DNA of 64,000 bases, taken from Coccinella septempunctata (taxonomy: Eukaryota; Arthropoda; Insecta; Coleoptera; Coccinellidae). The stretch lies in contig NC_058194.1 of NCBI RefSeq assembly GCF_907165205.1, positions 22,382,856 to 22,446,855 of the forward strand, read 5' to 3'. Within the stretch, counting starts at the first letter, position 1; each line of letters opens with the position of its first letter. The notes under the pieces were generated by a model. The model searched no databases. It was not told the DNA's origin and saw nothing but the letters and a program-made list of their open reading frames with translations. A program made the translations under genes and the position numbers. Positions 35,281 to 47,434 of this stretch are shown here, one piece after another.

Positions 35281-35626
35281 CACTCGTGATAATGGTTTTT
35301 TTATTTCATTATTTTTTTTTCTCTATTTTGATTCACACTTTTTCATTCTCATGTACACACAATGTATTCTTGATTCTATGTAGAACGTATATGTTTTTAT
35401 TTTGAGTTTTATAGGCTTTGCCTCAACTCTACCGATTCATTCCTTTAATAATAAAAGGGTTGATGAAAAACCAACTTAATGATCAAATCGCCCTCTGCAG
35501 TTGAAGATCGATCCATTTCTTGCATTTGCACACAAAGTGTAGGTCACCATTTAATAAAAATCCACTGCATGGGGTTTATATCATTTCTTTCAGGCTTTAT
35601 TCAAAAGAACAATGAGAATTCTATCC

Positions 35627-36257
35627 TATCTACCAAAAATTAGACCTGTATATACGGGAATTGTTTAGGACAGCATGTCAGAATAGTAAAAAAAACATAC
35701 TCGAGCGTGTTAAGATATATGTGATTGATTACATGTTGAAAAGTATATATTCTCTGGATCTGACAATTTGCGTTACGAAAATGTGTGGCTATTGATTCAA
35801 AAATAACGAAAAAAAATATGATCTGACAGTTTCCGCAAGCCGAAACAATAAAAATTGGCCAGAAAGGTCAAAAAATCAGTTCTCTTGAATAATTCCCTTT
35901 CCTGGGCTTAAAATTGTTTTCGCATTCATTATAAAAGTTGTAAGGCATAACATTTTCTACAAATTTTGTCTGAAATAATTTCTTCTACGTTTGAACATTT
36001 TAGAGATATATAGCAATGAATGAACATTAGACTGATCTTCTACGTACAGCCAGCCCCACCAAGCAAACTGTTAGATCAACATGAATTCATTATCAGAGAC
36101 ACGTAGGGTATATACAGTATTTTAATCTGACACCACCGCTGAAAGTGCATACATTATATGACCTTTTTTTCTTTCTACCATCTAATCTTCAAAATTCACT
36201 AGGTCTCCACGACGCTCGAGTTAATCCCGATTTAGCATCTTCGGCTCCACAACTAGA
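35627..36257. mobile_element. S-family element, copy S2 (short, deleted)
   Basis: Matches S1 from taccaaaaattagacctgta onward, with the motif tcgagcgtgt at 35701 and gatctgacagttt. It then jumps to the other arm (cagccagccccacc, cacgtagggtatatacagta) and ends at cgatttagcatcttcggctc then cacaacta, the decayed counterpart of the GATGC-TAAATCGG terminus of S3. The left ~85 bp of the element are missing and a large internal segment is deleted. Non-coding. Confidence 0.7.
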
Positions 36258-37165
36258 ATATTCCTTCTCAATTTCGTCATGCTATCCACGATAGAAAAAT
36301 TGACATATAATTTTAATTTATCGATCTCTTCGTAACGGATTAACAGACTTCGATGAACACAATGCGTGATTTTTCTTCCTGTTTTGGCAGTGTGTGCAGA
36401 AGTTCTACAGAACTTGATGTAATCAATTTCAGTCCATCTATTTTGAACAATATCAAAGAGAAATTTCTTATCGCAGTTTAAATTTTCCACTCGTTCTGAA
36501 TTGGAAAGCGATAACACATTTAAATCAATTCTAGGAGTATCGTCAAAGTTTCCGATTTTTCGATCAGAGCGCTCCAGATATTTTCAGCACGTGAATAATA
36601 AAATTCATAAGTTCCAAGTTCCTAACAAGATAACAAGAAGAGGTTCCAAATAAGCAAGTTTATACTTTCGAATAGATTACGCTTCCTCGAGAAATTTAGA
36701 TCCGTGAACAGAACAGACGGAAGAATGGACAAATTGGAGTAAGTTTCGAGAATGATGCGACAATGTGGCGCAGATGACAAATTGCTAATGTGGTAAGTTG
36801 AAACCAAGGGCTTCATTAAACCTCACGGAAGAAGCGTTCTGGGAAAGTTTGGTCAATACAATTTGAGTAACTCATATGTTGAGTTTTTATCATATTATCT
36901 ATTTATACTCACAATCTGTTACAAAGTTCATGCGATATAATAATAATGATAATTGGGTGGTGAATGTTACGTTGCCTAACTCGAGTTTGTCAGGTGTTTT
37001 TATCCCGATTGCTGGCAACGCTCTGCGACGCAAAAAACAAATTCGTCGACTCTCAATCAAGAAGATAATTAACATTTTTGTGAAATAATTACAACAATTA
37101 CCAATTAGGTATACCTACCGCATTTCATTATGTTTTTTAATTGAAAAGTATGTAATTCGACGATG
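36258..37165. other. No gene recognised; 98-codon minus frame
   Basis: The minus-strand frame 36517-36221 reads without stops and runs into the end of S2. It is not convincingly similar to any family; a distant insect gustatory-receptor-like look was considered and not accepted. The rest is AT-rich unique DNA. Confidence 0.45.
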
Positions 37166-37553
37166 GTAAAAATCACGATTCACTCGAGCATCGTTGGGAC
37201 GGAGAGGATTTTGAAGATGGTAGAAGGAAGAAAATATTTTATGATGTATGATTTTCAGTGGTGGGGAAAGCGTCAGTAGGTTCTCGAGCGTGTCAGATTA
37301 AGATACTGTATATGCCCTACGTGTCTCTGATAAGAAATTCATGTTAATCTACCACTTTGCGTGGTGGTGCTGGCCGTACGGAAAAGTTTAAAATGGTAAG
37401 AGAAAAAATTTCTAGAGTGTTAGATTTTTAGAGGATATAATTCAAAAAATCTGATTTTTGTGACTTTTATGGCCAATTTTTATTGTCTCGGCTTGCTGAA
37501 ACTGCCTGATTATATTTTTTCCGTTATTTTCGAATCATTAGCTTCAAATTAAA

Positions 37554-38866
37554 TTTTTTTTTGTGTAGCAATGGGCAAATCAGCAATTCAGACGAACCAC
37601 CCTCTCCTGAGGGGAAACAAGTGTGGCAGACCCACTGAAAACCCATAACTGCTTCTTGAATATTAGTTCCGGGCATATGACTATAAACCGTTAATCTCTT
37701 AGTCGGTTTTCTTCTCGCACACTAACGTGCTGGGATTCATCATCCTCTATTGGATAACACTTTATTGGATTTTTCAGTTTAAGTTTTTGTTCTTATTTTA
37801 ATCTCTTCTTAATTGATCTCTTGGTCTGCTTCGGTAAGTTCTCATTCTCCTTTTGTCTTCCTCTGGATCGTAGTCCACTAGTCTCCTGAGTTCTTGATTC
37901 GGATGGTTTTTCGCTGTTTCGAATAATTTCTCTGCTTTTCTGTTCATGAATTCCGTTATGGTTTACCATTTTAAGTCCCTATAAATCTATCTATTCCTGA
38001 CAAACCAAGGTGCATCTATTGCACATCGTAGCAGCTTGTTTTCATTGGTCTGAATTCATTTGATATGGCTCTTTGCCGCGAAACCCCAGGCAACTGATCC
38101 ATAAGTCAGTTGAGGCCTAGCAACGGCTTTAATAATCTTCAATTTTGTCTCTTTCGACATGTGGCTTCTTCTTCCTATCAGAGGGTAGAGTCTTTTCATC
38201 GTTGCTTTCGTTTTGCCGATTGCTTGTTTGATATGACTTTTCCAAGTAAGTCCTTTGTCAAGCGTTATTCCTAAATATTTGGCTTCAATCCAATCGATTT
38301 CTTCGCCGTCAACTTCTAGATTCGTTGTGGGTCGCAGTCCTTCTTCTGAAGTAATATTGCTTGGCTCTTTTGTCCATTGAGCTTGATTTTCCACTTTATG
38401 CACCAGTCATTTGTTTCGACAATCGTTTCTTGTAGAACTCGTTCTATTACTTCTGGGTTGAGCTGTCGAGTTGCTATGCCTGTGTCGTCAGCATATAAAG
38501 TTAGCATGGTTCTTGGATTCTTCGGAATATCGTGAATATATATGTTGTACAGAAGTGGCCCAAGTACTGACCCTTGGGGTACTCCAGCCTCTTTATCTCT
38601 TGTTGTGGAGCATTCTCCTGCCACTTTCTCGTGAAATCTTCTATTTTTGAGATAAATCCTGATCAACTTGCATATTTTGATATCCAGCACATTTCATCTT
38701 ATATATTAATCCTTCATGCCATACTCTGTCGAATGCTCTGACGTCTAGTAAAACAAGACCTGTAGCTTTTTCATTTTGAAATCCCTCTGTAATGTATTCT
38801 TAGAGACTCAATAATTGTTGCTCTTTTTAATGCTGTCTTCTGAATCTGAACTGTTCTATTATCAAA
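37554..38866 (-). mobile_element. Jockey-type LINE, copy D, inserted in S2b
   Basis: Minus-strand copy with its 3' end at 37554-37570 (T-run then gtgtagca, the complement of the tail). The 3' UTR, RT C-terminus and RT core follow, up to the block reading EQFRFRRQH near 38860. It is the second most 5'-extended copy after E. Insertion into S2b is shown by S sequence resuming on the far side. A possible short duplication (tcaaatt on both sides) is too short to assert. Confidence 0.85.
38056..38860 (-). pseudogene. Jockey-type reverse transcriptase fragment (copy D)
   Basis: Reading on the minus strand: ATGLVLLDVRAFDRVWHEGL (palm motif A region, with a residue lost between V and R), then ICKLIRIYLKNRRFHEKVAG, GVPQGSVLGPLLYNIYIHDI, the catalytic LTLYADDTG, and after a frameshift near 38330 EAKYLGITLDKGLTWKSHIK and PQLTYGSVAWGFAAKSHIK. 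Beyond 38056 the frame breaks again before the APWFVRN block. The endonuclease and the first RT blocks are absent. Non-functional, but it retains both halves of the RT active site. Confidence 0.85.
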
Positions 38867-39140
38867 TTTCAATAAAAATCCACCACGCTAGAGAATGTAC
38901 ACGTGACGTTTTTTGCAGGTTTGACACTTTTTCGTCATGCTTAAATTGTCAGATTAAGAGAATATATATACTTTTCAACATGTAATTAACCACATATATC
39001 TTAATCTGACACGCTCGATTATGTACAATGATCTTTTTTTTAACTATTCTGACAGGCTGTCCAAGACAATTCCCCCCATATATATGTAGGTCTAGATTTT
39101 GGTATAAGTTGTCTACATGGTCCAAGGTATCTCCCCTTAC

Positions 39141-40016
39141 ATGTATGTCATTATGTCATGTTGAATATTCTAGCCTTCACGATCTCGACTAGAATCCTTT
39201 CAATACAATCGATCACTAACTCGGAGAATAATTCCACCATTATTGCTATTTCTGTTTTCGTTCCCGTACATTCTTCAAGGTCCCAATGCACTACACCGGG
39301 CATTCTCATTCCCGAAACCCATAAATCGAATCATGGGTGGTAATAGATGGTCGCCCTCTGGAAAGTATAATAGCAAGAATATGGACTCTAAAAGTGTCCT
39401 CTGATAAATGGTAATTTACAATTCGACCCTGATATACGATAACTGTTGAAATCCCACACGACCACATTTCACGTCCGAGATTCTGTCGTCGTAAATATAG
39501 ACCGACCTGGGTTACAACCACGATGCATGCTAGTTCGGGCGTTTTGGGAAATGCAATATTTGCGGGATCGCGAAAAGCCACTGTTATTGCGGCACTCATT
39601 CATCGGAAATCCATCTTGGGGAAATTGCTGAAGCATGAACTGGTCGTCATGTTGAAATAACAACTTTGCAGCCGAAAAAATCCCCAAATTAAAGGGGATA
39701 TTGCGGTTCATATCGGACATATATTTAAAGGGAGAATTAGAAGAGTCACGATTCTCGAAATTTGAAAGACTGGCTAAGAACATATTTCAGGATACGAGAA
39801 ATATGTTTTGGATTCCATTATGCTTTTTTCATAGAAAGATAATCTGCAGCATGAACCTTTTATTCCAAATATAACTCCCTATCAATATTGATAGGAATCA
39901 ATCAAAATCTGAACATAACATCAGTTGAATTTCTATATCAAAGAGAATGAATTCCTCAAGGTAAATCAGTTAACAGAAAAATATTGAGTACAATTCGATA
40001 AATTTAATGAAATATC
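39141..40016. other. No gene recognised
   Basis: Unique DNA, with a patch of somewhat higher GC at 39470-39640 that is open on both strands (39599-39306 and 39783-39469, minus) but has no recognisable domain or splice-bounded exon. Confidence 0.5.
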
Positions 40017-42029
40017 TATACTCCATTCACTTTTATTTTAGCACTCGGTTGGCCATGAAATAATTTTCTCAAGTTCTTGTAACTAGAACGGAATTTAAGG
40101 TTGGCACTCATGAAATCTCGTTAATGTCATAAAGCCGTTGCCATAACTAATATCAACTAATATTACAAATATGCCAAAAGTGATTCAACAGAGAGAAGAC
40201 AGGGTTTCAGGAAGTGCTATTTAGAATTCAGGTCCGCTCATTCAAATAGAAGGTAACCCTGATATTCATATATCTACAATATATCAGACTGTAGCGAACA
40301 TATTCAATGTGACTAAATTTATACAGGGTGTTTCCAAATTAGACGTGAACCTTGGAGGAGGTGTTAGTATCACTCATTTGCTGTCGTTTGAGCCATATTT
40401 ATTCCTTACCAAAAATCAACAGTTTCCGAGATATTTGAGTTCTTGTGTTTTTCAAAAAATTTCTCACCTTACTTCATTCTTCGTCAATTTTTTCAACGTT
40501 GACCAAGTTTGATTATAATTTTGTATTATTTTCAGCTGAAAAATATATAATACGTATGAAAAAAACAAAATTATCCTGTAATAGAGATGTTGAAAAAGAA
40601 TTATTATGTATTTTATTATTTTAATTATTTATTTAAAATTTGGTGTATGAAGAAAGGAAAAATCAATTTCTAATATCAATTTGCCTGCAACTTTCGAATT
40701 CCACAATTCATGTATAAAAATATTATTTCAAAAACTTGCCAAATTCCATTTTTCTTCCCTAAAAAAGTTTTCGTTAGAATGCAGTCACTAGTTTCGTTGA
40801 ATACTATTTCTTTTTCAACATCTAATACAGGATAGTTTCACTTTTTTCATACGTATTAAACTTGGTCAACCTAGAAAAAATTGACGAAAAATGAAGTAGG
40901 TAAGGTAGGCAATTTTTTGAAAAACAAAAAAGAACTCAAATATCTCGGAAACTGTTGATTTTTCGGTTATCAATAAATATGGCTCAAATGACAACAAATG
41001 AGTGATACTAACACCTCCTCCAAGGTTCACGTCTAATTTGGAAACACCCTGTATAATGTTTCATTTCAATCTAAACCACTTATATTTTAGCTGAATGTTT
41101 CCACCATCAGAATGATTGTGAATGAAGAGGATGACAAAGAATTTCTTTCTTTTGGGAGAACAAAAAAGGGGAGGAATTTGAGAATATCATTTTAGGGTGA
41201 ACGAATGCGAAAAGTTACTACCTACAGGATTTTCGATGAATGTCATCGTAGAATAAGTTCCAGAAAATTAGTTTTTTTATTTTTCATTTGACTTGTCCTA
41301 TATGTACATTGTAAACGTCCTAAGAGATCAATAAATACATATATGATTATTAGTGTTATATCAAAGTATCAAAAATAAACAGCCATAAATACGAGCCAGT
41401 TGTCCTGCTAATTGTTAGTTCATGTGAAATTTTTGTTTAAAGGTGAAGCTCTTCTTGCCTTGGAACTTCCTTCAATTATTTTGACTTCCATTGATGCAAG
41501 ATGATTTTTGTTGAAGAATTCAACTGTCTTGTGATTATCCGTTAATTTCTTCAAGAGATGCCTATTCCCTACCACTGTATCAGAACATTTCATCTTTGGG
41601 TTGATTTTTTTGAAATCTACAGCTGAACGTATTCAACGTTTAGCCATAGAAGATAACCAACATTAACTCTCCTCAAACTTTGCATATTATGTGTCAATAA
41701 TTCAATTTTCTTCCATAGCAAAAATAAATATATTTAAAAACTGATCTCTTGTATTTTCCATGCAAACTACTGGATCTGGTATGCCTTCAATCAGTTTGTA
41801 TGAACGTCAATTATGTTCGTCACATATTTTCGACTTCACATTTTCCGAAGTGATTCGACATTGTGATAAAATACGTAATTACTGAGATTTTCACGTGGAA
41901 CGGGCAACACAGCGCTGATTTAAAACCCCAAAATGTTTTGACATGCGTCATAACCCCACATTTTCGTACCATACAGAGTGGAAATTTCCATGGCCAACCG
42001 AGTACTGAAACAGAAGTAAATAGACTATA
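40017..42029 (+). mobile_element. P-family element, copy P4, split by R
   Basis: Inverted orientation relative to P1. It starts after TATA (40017-40020) with ctccattcacttttatttta then gcactcggttggccatg. It ends near 42025 with a decayed ggccaaccgagtactgaaac, followed by TATA (42026-42029). Without the 728-bp R insertion it is about 1.28 kb. It carries the same HTH-coding segment as P1 (MPKVIQQREDRVSGSAI then TAG, later STIYQTVANIFNV), and R lies inside the intron region. It is more diverged than P1 and P2, so older. Confidence 0.8.
40324..41051. mobile_element. Foldback MITE R, inserted in P4
   Basis: 728 bp flanked by TA on both sides. Terminal inverted repeats are ~190 bp; the outer 57 bp are identical (cagggtgtttccaaattaga, cgtgaaccttggaggaggtg and so on). 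The AT-rich centre is non-coding. Insertion is proven by the P-family sequence on either side: tcaatgtgactaaattta before, atgtttcatttcaatctaaa after, which are adjacent in P1. Its cagggtg terminus resembles those of W and X. Confidence 0.9.
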
Positions 42030-42726
42030 TGCAATACATATTATGAATAAATATGACGACTACGCATGTGTTGTAATTGAGTGATATTTCGAATATCCAA
42101 AACGAAATTAGCTTATTCCATCCAGATCCAGATGCCTCGAAATGAGCGGAAAGCTAAACATCCCCTCCACCCCTTTGCTCATGACTAATGCGGTAATTAA
42201 TATTGGCTCAGCTCATTAAAACACACGCATCACTTCCACCTCAGGAGCGTTAGATCCGAAATTCCCAAAACGTTCGAAAAGACTCGTGCAAACAGTCGGA
42301 ATACTCGCTTCTAATTTGTAATTTAAGTGCACAATTTTGCTACCAACTTCAGGGATTAGCCTAATGCCAGAGTTCGTGAGACTGACTCATATGTCTTCAT
42401 GTTAATCCTAATGTAACAAACTGCTTACCTATTCCAATCAAGAAACGTTCAAATTGGACCGGTGGAATCTGAACGTGTTTTGCATCTAGGATCAATTTTG
42501 CCTTCCCTGTTCTGAATCGAGAAGAAATAGCTGGGTAGATGTACCGAAAAATATCAGATGAAATACAAAATGAATTGAGCACTGTTTTCAAGAGGTGAGG
42601 TGGACTGGAAAACTAATGAAAGAACTTGATGCATTTCACTTCGTTTTTAGTTCTTACAAGTGTCGAAAGAATATTCATGCAGTTTTGAACTCGTGTAAAT
42701 ACATCGATTCGAAACATCTACAGTAG
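42030..42726. other. No gene recognised
   Basis: Unique DNA between P4 and S3; the 64-codon minus frame 42397-42591 has no domain. Confidence 0.55.
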
Positions 42727-44580
42727 TTGGGGAGCCGACGATGCTAAATCGGGATTTACTCGAGCGTCGTGTAGACCTAGTGGATTTTAAAGATTAGATG
42801 ATAGAAAATGAAAAGGTTCTATGATGTATGTACTTTCAACGGTGGGGAAAGCGTCTGCAGGTTCTCAAAGAGTACATACTCGAGCGTGTTAGACTGAGAT
42901 CCTTATATGCCCTACGTGTGTCAGATAATAAATTCATGTCAATCTGAGAGTTTGCGTGGTGGGGCTGGCCGTAGTTGAAAATGGTAAAAGAAAAATTTTT
43001 TTAGAACGTGTCAGATTTTAAGAGGTTATGTTAATTGGACCCAAAGGAAGCTACTTTTCAAGGGACTGACAATTCAGACGTGACGCAAGGTCATAGCGGT
43101 CCTTTGAAAATGCAAAAAAAAATCGTTATTTGTACATACTCGACCGTGTCAGATTTTCATATATACTTCATTCAACTTTATTTTAGCAGTCGGTTGGCCA
43201 TGGAAATTTGACACATTTCACTCTGTATAGTACGAAAATGTGGGGTTATGAAGCTTGTCAAAACATTTTTGGGTTTTAAATCAACGCTATGTTGCCCGTT
43301 CTACGTAAAAGTTTCTGTTATTACGTATTTTATCACAATGTCGAATCTCTTCGGAAAATATCTGACGAACATAATTGAAGTTTATACAAACTGATTGAAG
43401 GCATACCAAATCCAGTTATTTGCATGGAAAATACAAGAGATCAGTATAATATCATAATATGCACTAGCTTGAGGAGAGTTAATGTTCGTTATCTTCTTTG
43501 GCTTACATCATTTGTAGATTTCAAAAATATTAACCCGAAGATGAAATGCATATGATGCAGTGGTTGGCAATGGGTATCTCCCGAAGGAATTAACAGATAA
43601 TTACAAGAATGTTAAATTTTTCAATAAAAATCATCTTGCATCAATATAAGTAAAAGGAGTTGAAGGAAGTTTCAAGTTAAGATGCAACTTCACCGTTGAA
43701 CAAAAATTTCAGATGAATAAACAGTAACAGGGCAACTTGCGCGTATTTGTGGCTATTCATCTTAATACATTGATGTAATTATAATATTTAGGTATTTATT
43801 AGTACCTTAAGACATTTACATTGTATAGGACAAGTCAAATGAAAAACAGAAAAATCCATTTTAGGGAACTCATTCTCCGATGACATTTATCGAAAATCCT
43901 GTAGTTAACTTTTCGCATTAATTCACTCAAACATAAAATTCTGAAATGCCACCACTTTTTTGGGTCTCCCAATAGAAGGAAATTCTTTGTCATACTCTTC
44001 ATTCACAATCTTTCTGATTGTGGAAATATTCAGCTGAAATATAAGTCGTTTAGATTCAGATGAAACATTATATAAATTCTCTTACATTGAATATGTTCGC
44101 TACCGTCTGACGTATTGTGGATTTTAGAATATAACAATTTGAATGAGCGGACCTGAATTCTATATAGCACTTCCTGAAACCCTGTCTCTTTTTTCAATCA
44201 CTTTCGGCATTTTCGAATTTTCGTAATAAAAATTGATATTAGTTGTGGCAACGGCGTTATGACATTAACGACATTTCATGAGTGCCAACCTAACTTCGTT
44301 CTAGTACCAAAAACTTGAGAAAATTATTTCATGGCCAACCGACTGCTAAAATAAATTTGAATGAAGTATAGATGGTGAATCTCGGTGTTGCAGACATGTT
44401 GACCAATTAATCTGACTGGCATTTTTTTAATATTTCTGTTCCTGTACCTCTAATCGTTTCTGTATTCATCATGAAAGTCGTAGATAATAAAATTCCATAC
44501 AGCTTTTGTCTAAAGCAATTTTACCTACTCTTAACCGTTTTCGAGTCAGAGGGCAATAAGGGCGAGGAACACTACTCATA
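42727..44580. mobile_element. S-family element, copy S3, split by P2
   Basis: Left end ttggggagccgacgatgcta at 42727, then S motifs at 42881, 43013 and 43141, all on the plus strand, and ggtggggctggccgta. After P2 the S sequence resumes at about 44371 (gatggtgaatctcggtgttg) and runs to ttcgagtcagagggcaataa near 44560, then is lost. In S4 the same arm reads gtcagtttttcatacagatgg without interruption, giving an empty-site comparison. Confidence 0.8.
43162..44370 (-). mobile_element. P-family element, copy P2 (complete), inserted in S3
   Basis: 1201 bp (43166-44366) between TATA at 43162-43165 and 44367-44370. Nearly identical to P1, including the TIRs, the HTH segment and its intron; differences are single bases such as atgcattgg/atgcagtgg and a 4-bp indel (acattaggtatataaat/acattatataaat). 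The empty S4 site reads catacagatgg, so a TATA-like 4-bp site was duplicated, or TA within it. A recent insertion into an old element. Confidence 0.88.
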
Positions 44581-45505
44581 AATAAAAATTCTTCGACAGG
44601 CTCAATCTTTCTTCTATTTTACTAATGAATTCATGTGTTTGTTCCCTACAAAAATACTGCAATAAGTTTGAAAATAATACGAATTCAATACGAAAAATGC
44701 GAAATTCATAACAGGCTGACTTATTACAGAATATTGTCTCTTCGAATACAAATGTAACACTTAAATTATTATTGCTCAAACAGTGAATATAGATATTCTA
44801 CAAAATCCAGAATAAAAAAGTAAAGTATTTAAAGATCCCGAAATACGAAAACCGAAGAATTATATTAATGAACTTTTTTGATTTCTGGTAATTTTTGAAA
44901 ACGGAGGAATCTCGTAATATGCATTATCTAACCCTGAAAATAAATAGTGTATGGAAACCTTCCTGAAGTTTTTGGAGAAAACAAAGTAAAGAAAAAAGTC
45001 ATAAATACACATCTCTCCGCACCTAGAAGTTCTTAGAGAGGAGATCAAGAGATTTACAGTTATTTTTTCGTGAGATAACATGGGAATTTAGCTCTGAGTT
45101 CAATGACTGTAGAGTGTCGAGTAGGATTTGCGATTCCTATATCTACTAGCAAAAACAACAAACTTTGGAACCTTCCAGCCTCGCTTCATGTTGAGGAGCA
45201 GCCCTTCCTTACGTAAACCTCTTAAAAATAAAACTCTCTCGTGACTTCATCAACACACAATTCAATGAGCAATAAGATTTCTATTTCTTGAGTGAAATTT
45301 TTTCAATATCTAATACCTCGATTTTCATTGTAGATGTAATATTTCGAGGATTATTACATGGAACTTCGACCTCAAGTATATTTTCATCAACTGCACAACT
45401 CCGGTGTCATCAGAAACGTCAAGTTGGTTGGCTGATTTTTAGATTTACCTACACGTTTCTCGTCCAAATCACATTTCGAGTAGTCTGGTAATGCAAGGAA
45501 TTCCT
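44581..45505. other. No gene recognised
   Basis: AT-rich unique DNA; the frames at 44576-44779 and 44860-45081 (minus) and 45288-45491 (plus) have no domains. Confidence 0.55.
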
Positions 45506-45865
45506 TCACCAGCAGATACAATGTTTCTTCCTCTTCCCTAGAGCCTCACAGTTTCTGCAGATTTTCATTGAGTGCTTCCTGAGGTGGCAATGCCCTGTAA
45601 GTAATCCAATTAGGAGTGGTAGCTTGTTTTTGCTGAGAAACTGATACTTCTTAGATCCGACAGTATTCAAGTTCCAATTGAACTTTTTGAAAAGATCCAG
45701 CCTTGAAAAATTCCGGATTTCGATTTTTTCTTTCTCGAGAACCTCTTTCTCCAAGGTTTTTTTATCCAATACCACAGAAAGGAACTCGTGCTGGCAGGTA
45801 GGTATTTGGCTTTTTATTTCCATTACTCTTACCGATTCCGTAGAGTTCTCTTCTATACTATCCAT
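45506..45865 (-). pseudogene. LINE relic, post-RNase H segment
   Basis: Minus-strand frame of 119 codons. Near its end it reads LSKNKLPLLIGLLTGHCHLR then KHSMKICRNCEALG, matching the L-x-GLLTGHC-x-L-x-KH-x ... C-x-x-C stretch that follows the RNase H domain in R1/I/LOA-type LINE proteins. The upstream part (EKEVLEKEKIEIRNFSRLDL) is not recognisable. Decay is heavy. It is a different family from the 46.1-46.6 kb relic. Confidence 0.5.
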
Positions 45866-46146
45866 GAATATTCAATAGTTTTTCTGGTTTGACATGAGAT
45901 AGATATGTGTATTTTATTTGATCTCTGTTCACAAAACTGAAAGGTGAAGATCGTGTCACAAATGACACTCACTCTACAATAAAGTTGGGTATTTTGTAAC
46001 CCATGAGAAATCTCGTATTATTATGACTTTAGCCCTGCGGCTTTCACACTCCTCTGCAGAGGAACATTCACCTATGCCAGATATCAAAAGGATTAGGCTC
46101 TGTTGGAGCCATTTCCAGGTTTTCGGGCTCTTGGTGGTGGTCGGGT

Positions 46147-46612
46147 TAGGGCCGCTCCATGACTCCTTGCTGTCGGTTGGATTCCTGATCCACCTGCACT
46201 TCCTGTCGAAGCAGACGGTGTTTCTCTGAATTCCCCATGTACTTATGTACAGTTCCCACCGTTCCCAGCAGTACCACTTTCTGCACGACCCTATAAATAT
46301 TTTCGTCCAACTGAAGTTTCCTCAATTTCTCTGGTAGTTTCTTTGGTATCAGGCTTGTAAATGAAATGACAATAGGGATGGTCTTGATCTCTTTTAACTT
46401 CCATTGTCTCCTGGTTTGTTCCTCTAGATCTCTGTATTTTGAAATTTTTCGGCGTGCCTATCTAGAAGATTGTTATAATTGGGAATCGCCACGTCGATGA
46501 GTAGTGCTCAGTTCTCATCCTTATTCAGCAATAGAGGTCAGGTCTATTGTGAGTTATTTTCCGATCTGTGAGAACTGTGCGAACCCAGTAGAGCTTGTGA
46601 GGAGCATGACTA
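46147..46612 (-). pseudogene. LINE relic: C-terminal domain after reverse transcriptase
   Basis: On the minus strand: HAPHKLYWVRTVLTDRKITH then NRPDLYC and a stop; IDVAIPNYNNLLDRHAEKF; after a one-base shift KYRDLEEQTRRQWKLKEIKT, IPIVISFTSLIPKKLPEKLR, QLDENIYRVVQKVVLLGTVG and on to a TAA near 46147. The order NRPDI-x ... ID-x-A-x-P ... E-K-x-x-KY-x-DL-x-x-x-x-x-x-W ... P-x-V-I is the conserved C-terminal domain of one group of non-LTR retrotransposon proteins (R2-like or related). It contains one stop and at least one frameshift. ATT repeats at both outer borders (46012, 46611) may be tail remnants. Confidence 0.7.
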
Positions 46613-46619
46613 TTATTAT

Positions 46620-47432
46620 TATTATCAATTTTAACTCAATTCTAAAAGCAAAGTCTCAAAATCTTTAAAACGAAAAGTTTTATCTGTAAACACAGGGTAG
46701 AATACTGCTTTGGTAGGTTCCAGGAGTAGAGATTATAGAGAAATGATTGATGAACTTCGACAAACTGGGAAATATTCTTGTCCCTTTCAATATAATCTGA
46801 GTTGCCATATATTTATTTCCAAATCATCATATAAAAGCAATAATCTCGATAAAAAAATAGTTCACTATTAGGAATCGGAAGAAAAAGAAATTGGGAAAAT
46901 TTCCGATCAGAATTATTATTCCTCAAACAAATCCAGTCTGTTTGCAGTCTGCGATTAGGTCGAAAGTTATATATTAGCCAGAAAGTAAACTTCTCAGGAT
47001 ATAATAAACCTTTAACTGAATTTCTATTAAAATTTCTGAGTGAGAGGAAATTGAACTTCACGCTGCTCCGACATTAAAAGTTTTTTCTCATTATTCGAAA
47101 GGGATGACAAAAAGAAGAAGTTGTGATATCAAGTCTGGTGGGTTTTCGACATCTCTTGATATTCACGGTCCGTTGGAAGCAAATCGCAATATCGAACTAC
47201 TTCGGACTTTGAGATTAGAAAACAAGGGTTTCTTGGTGTTCGATTTTCGGTTGGGTAAATAAGTTTAAGCGCCTCTATATTTCAGTATCCATGTTGACTT
47301 TGCTTGCAGTGTATCTATTTGCTATTCCATATAGTAAGTAATGAAGTTTGTGTGAAGACAACAGGATACACAAAATAGGGAAAGTGACCCAATATTTGTA
47401 GCCACTTGAACCCACGATTTCTTATGAATATA
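46620..47432. other. No gene recognised
   Basis: AT-rich; the 82-codon minus frame 47061-46813 has no convincing match. Confidence 0.5.
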
Positions 47433-47434
47433 TA

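Larger units (their letters stand above)
37166..39140. mobile_element. S-family element, copy S2b, split by LINE D
   Basis: The left part 37170-37550 carries tcactcgagcatcgttggga, ggtggggaaagcgtcag, the motif CGAGCGTGTCAG at 37284, and ggtggtgctggccgtacgg. The right part (about 38868-39140) carries gaatgtacacgtgacg, an inverted motif at 39006-39017, and ggtccaaggtatctcccctt, the reverse of S1's left arm. In S4 the two parts are contiguous (agcttcaaaataag ... aatgtacacgtgccg). Both outer termini are missing. Confidence 0.75.

Noticed and set aside
36221..36517. 98-codon minus frame, vaguely like an insect gustatory-receptor segment
   Set aside because: No signature TYhhhhhQF motif, no clear membrane segments or splice sites; it runs into the decayed end of S2.
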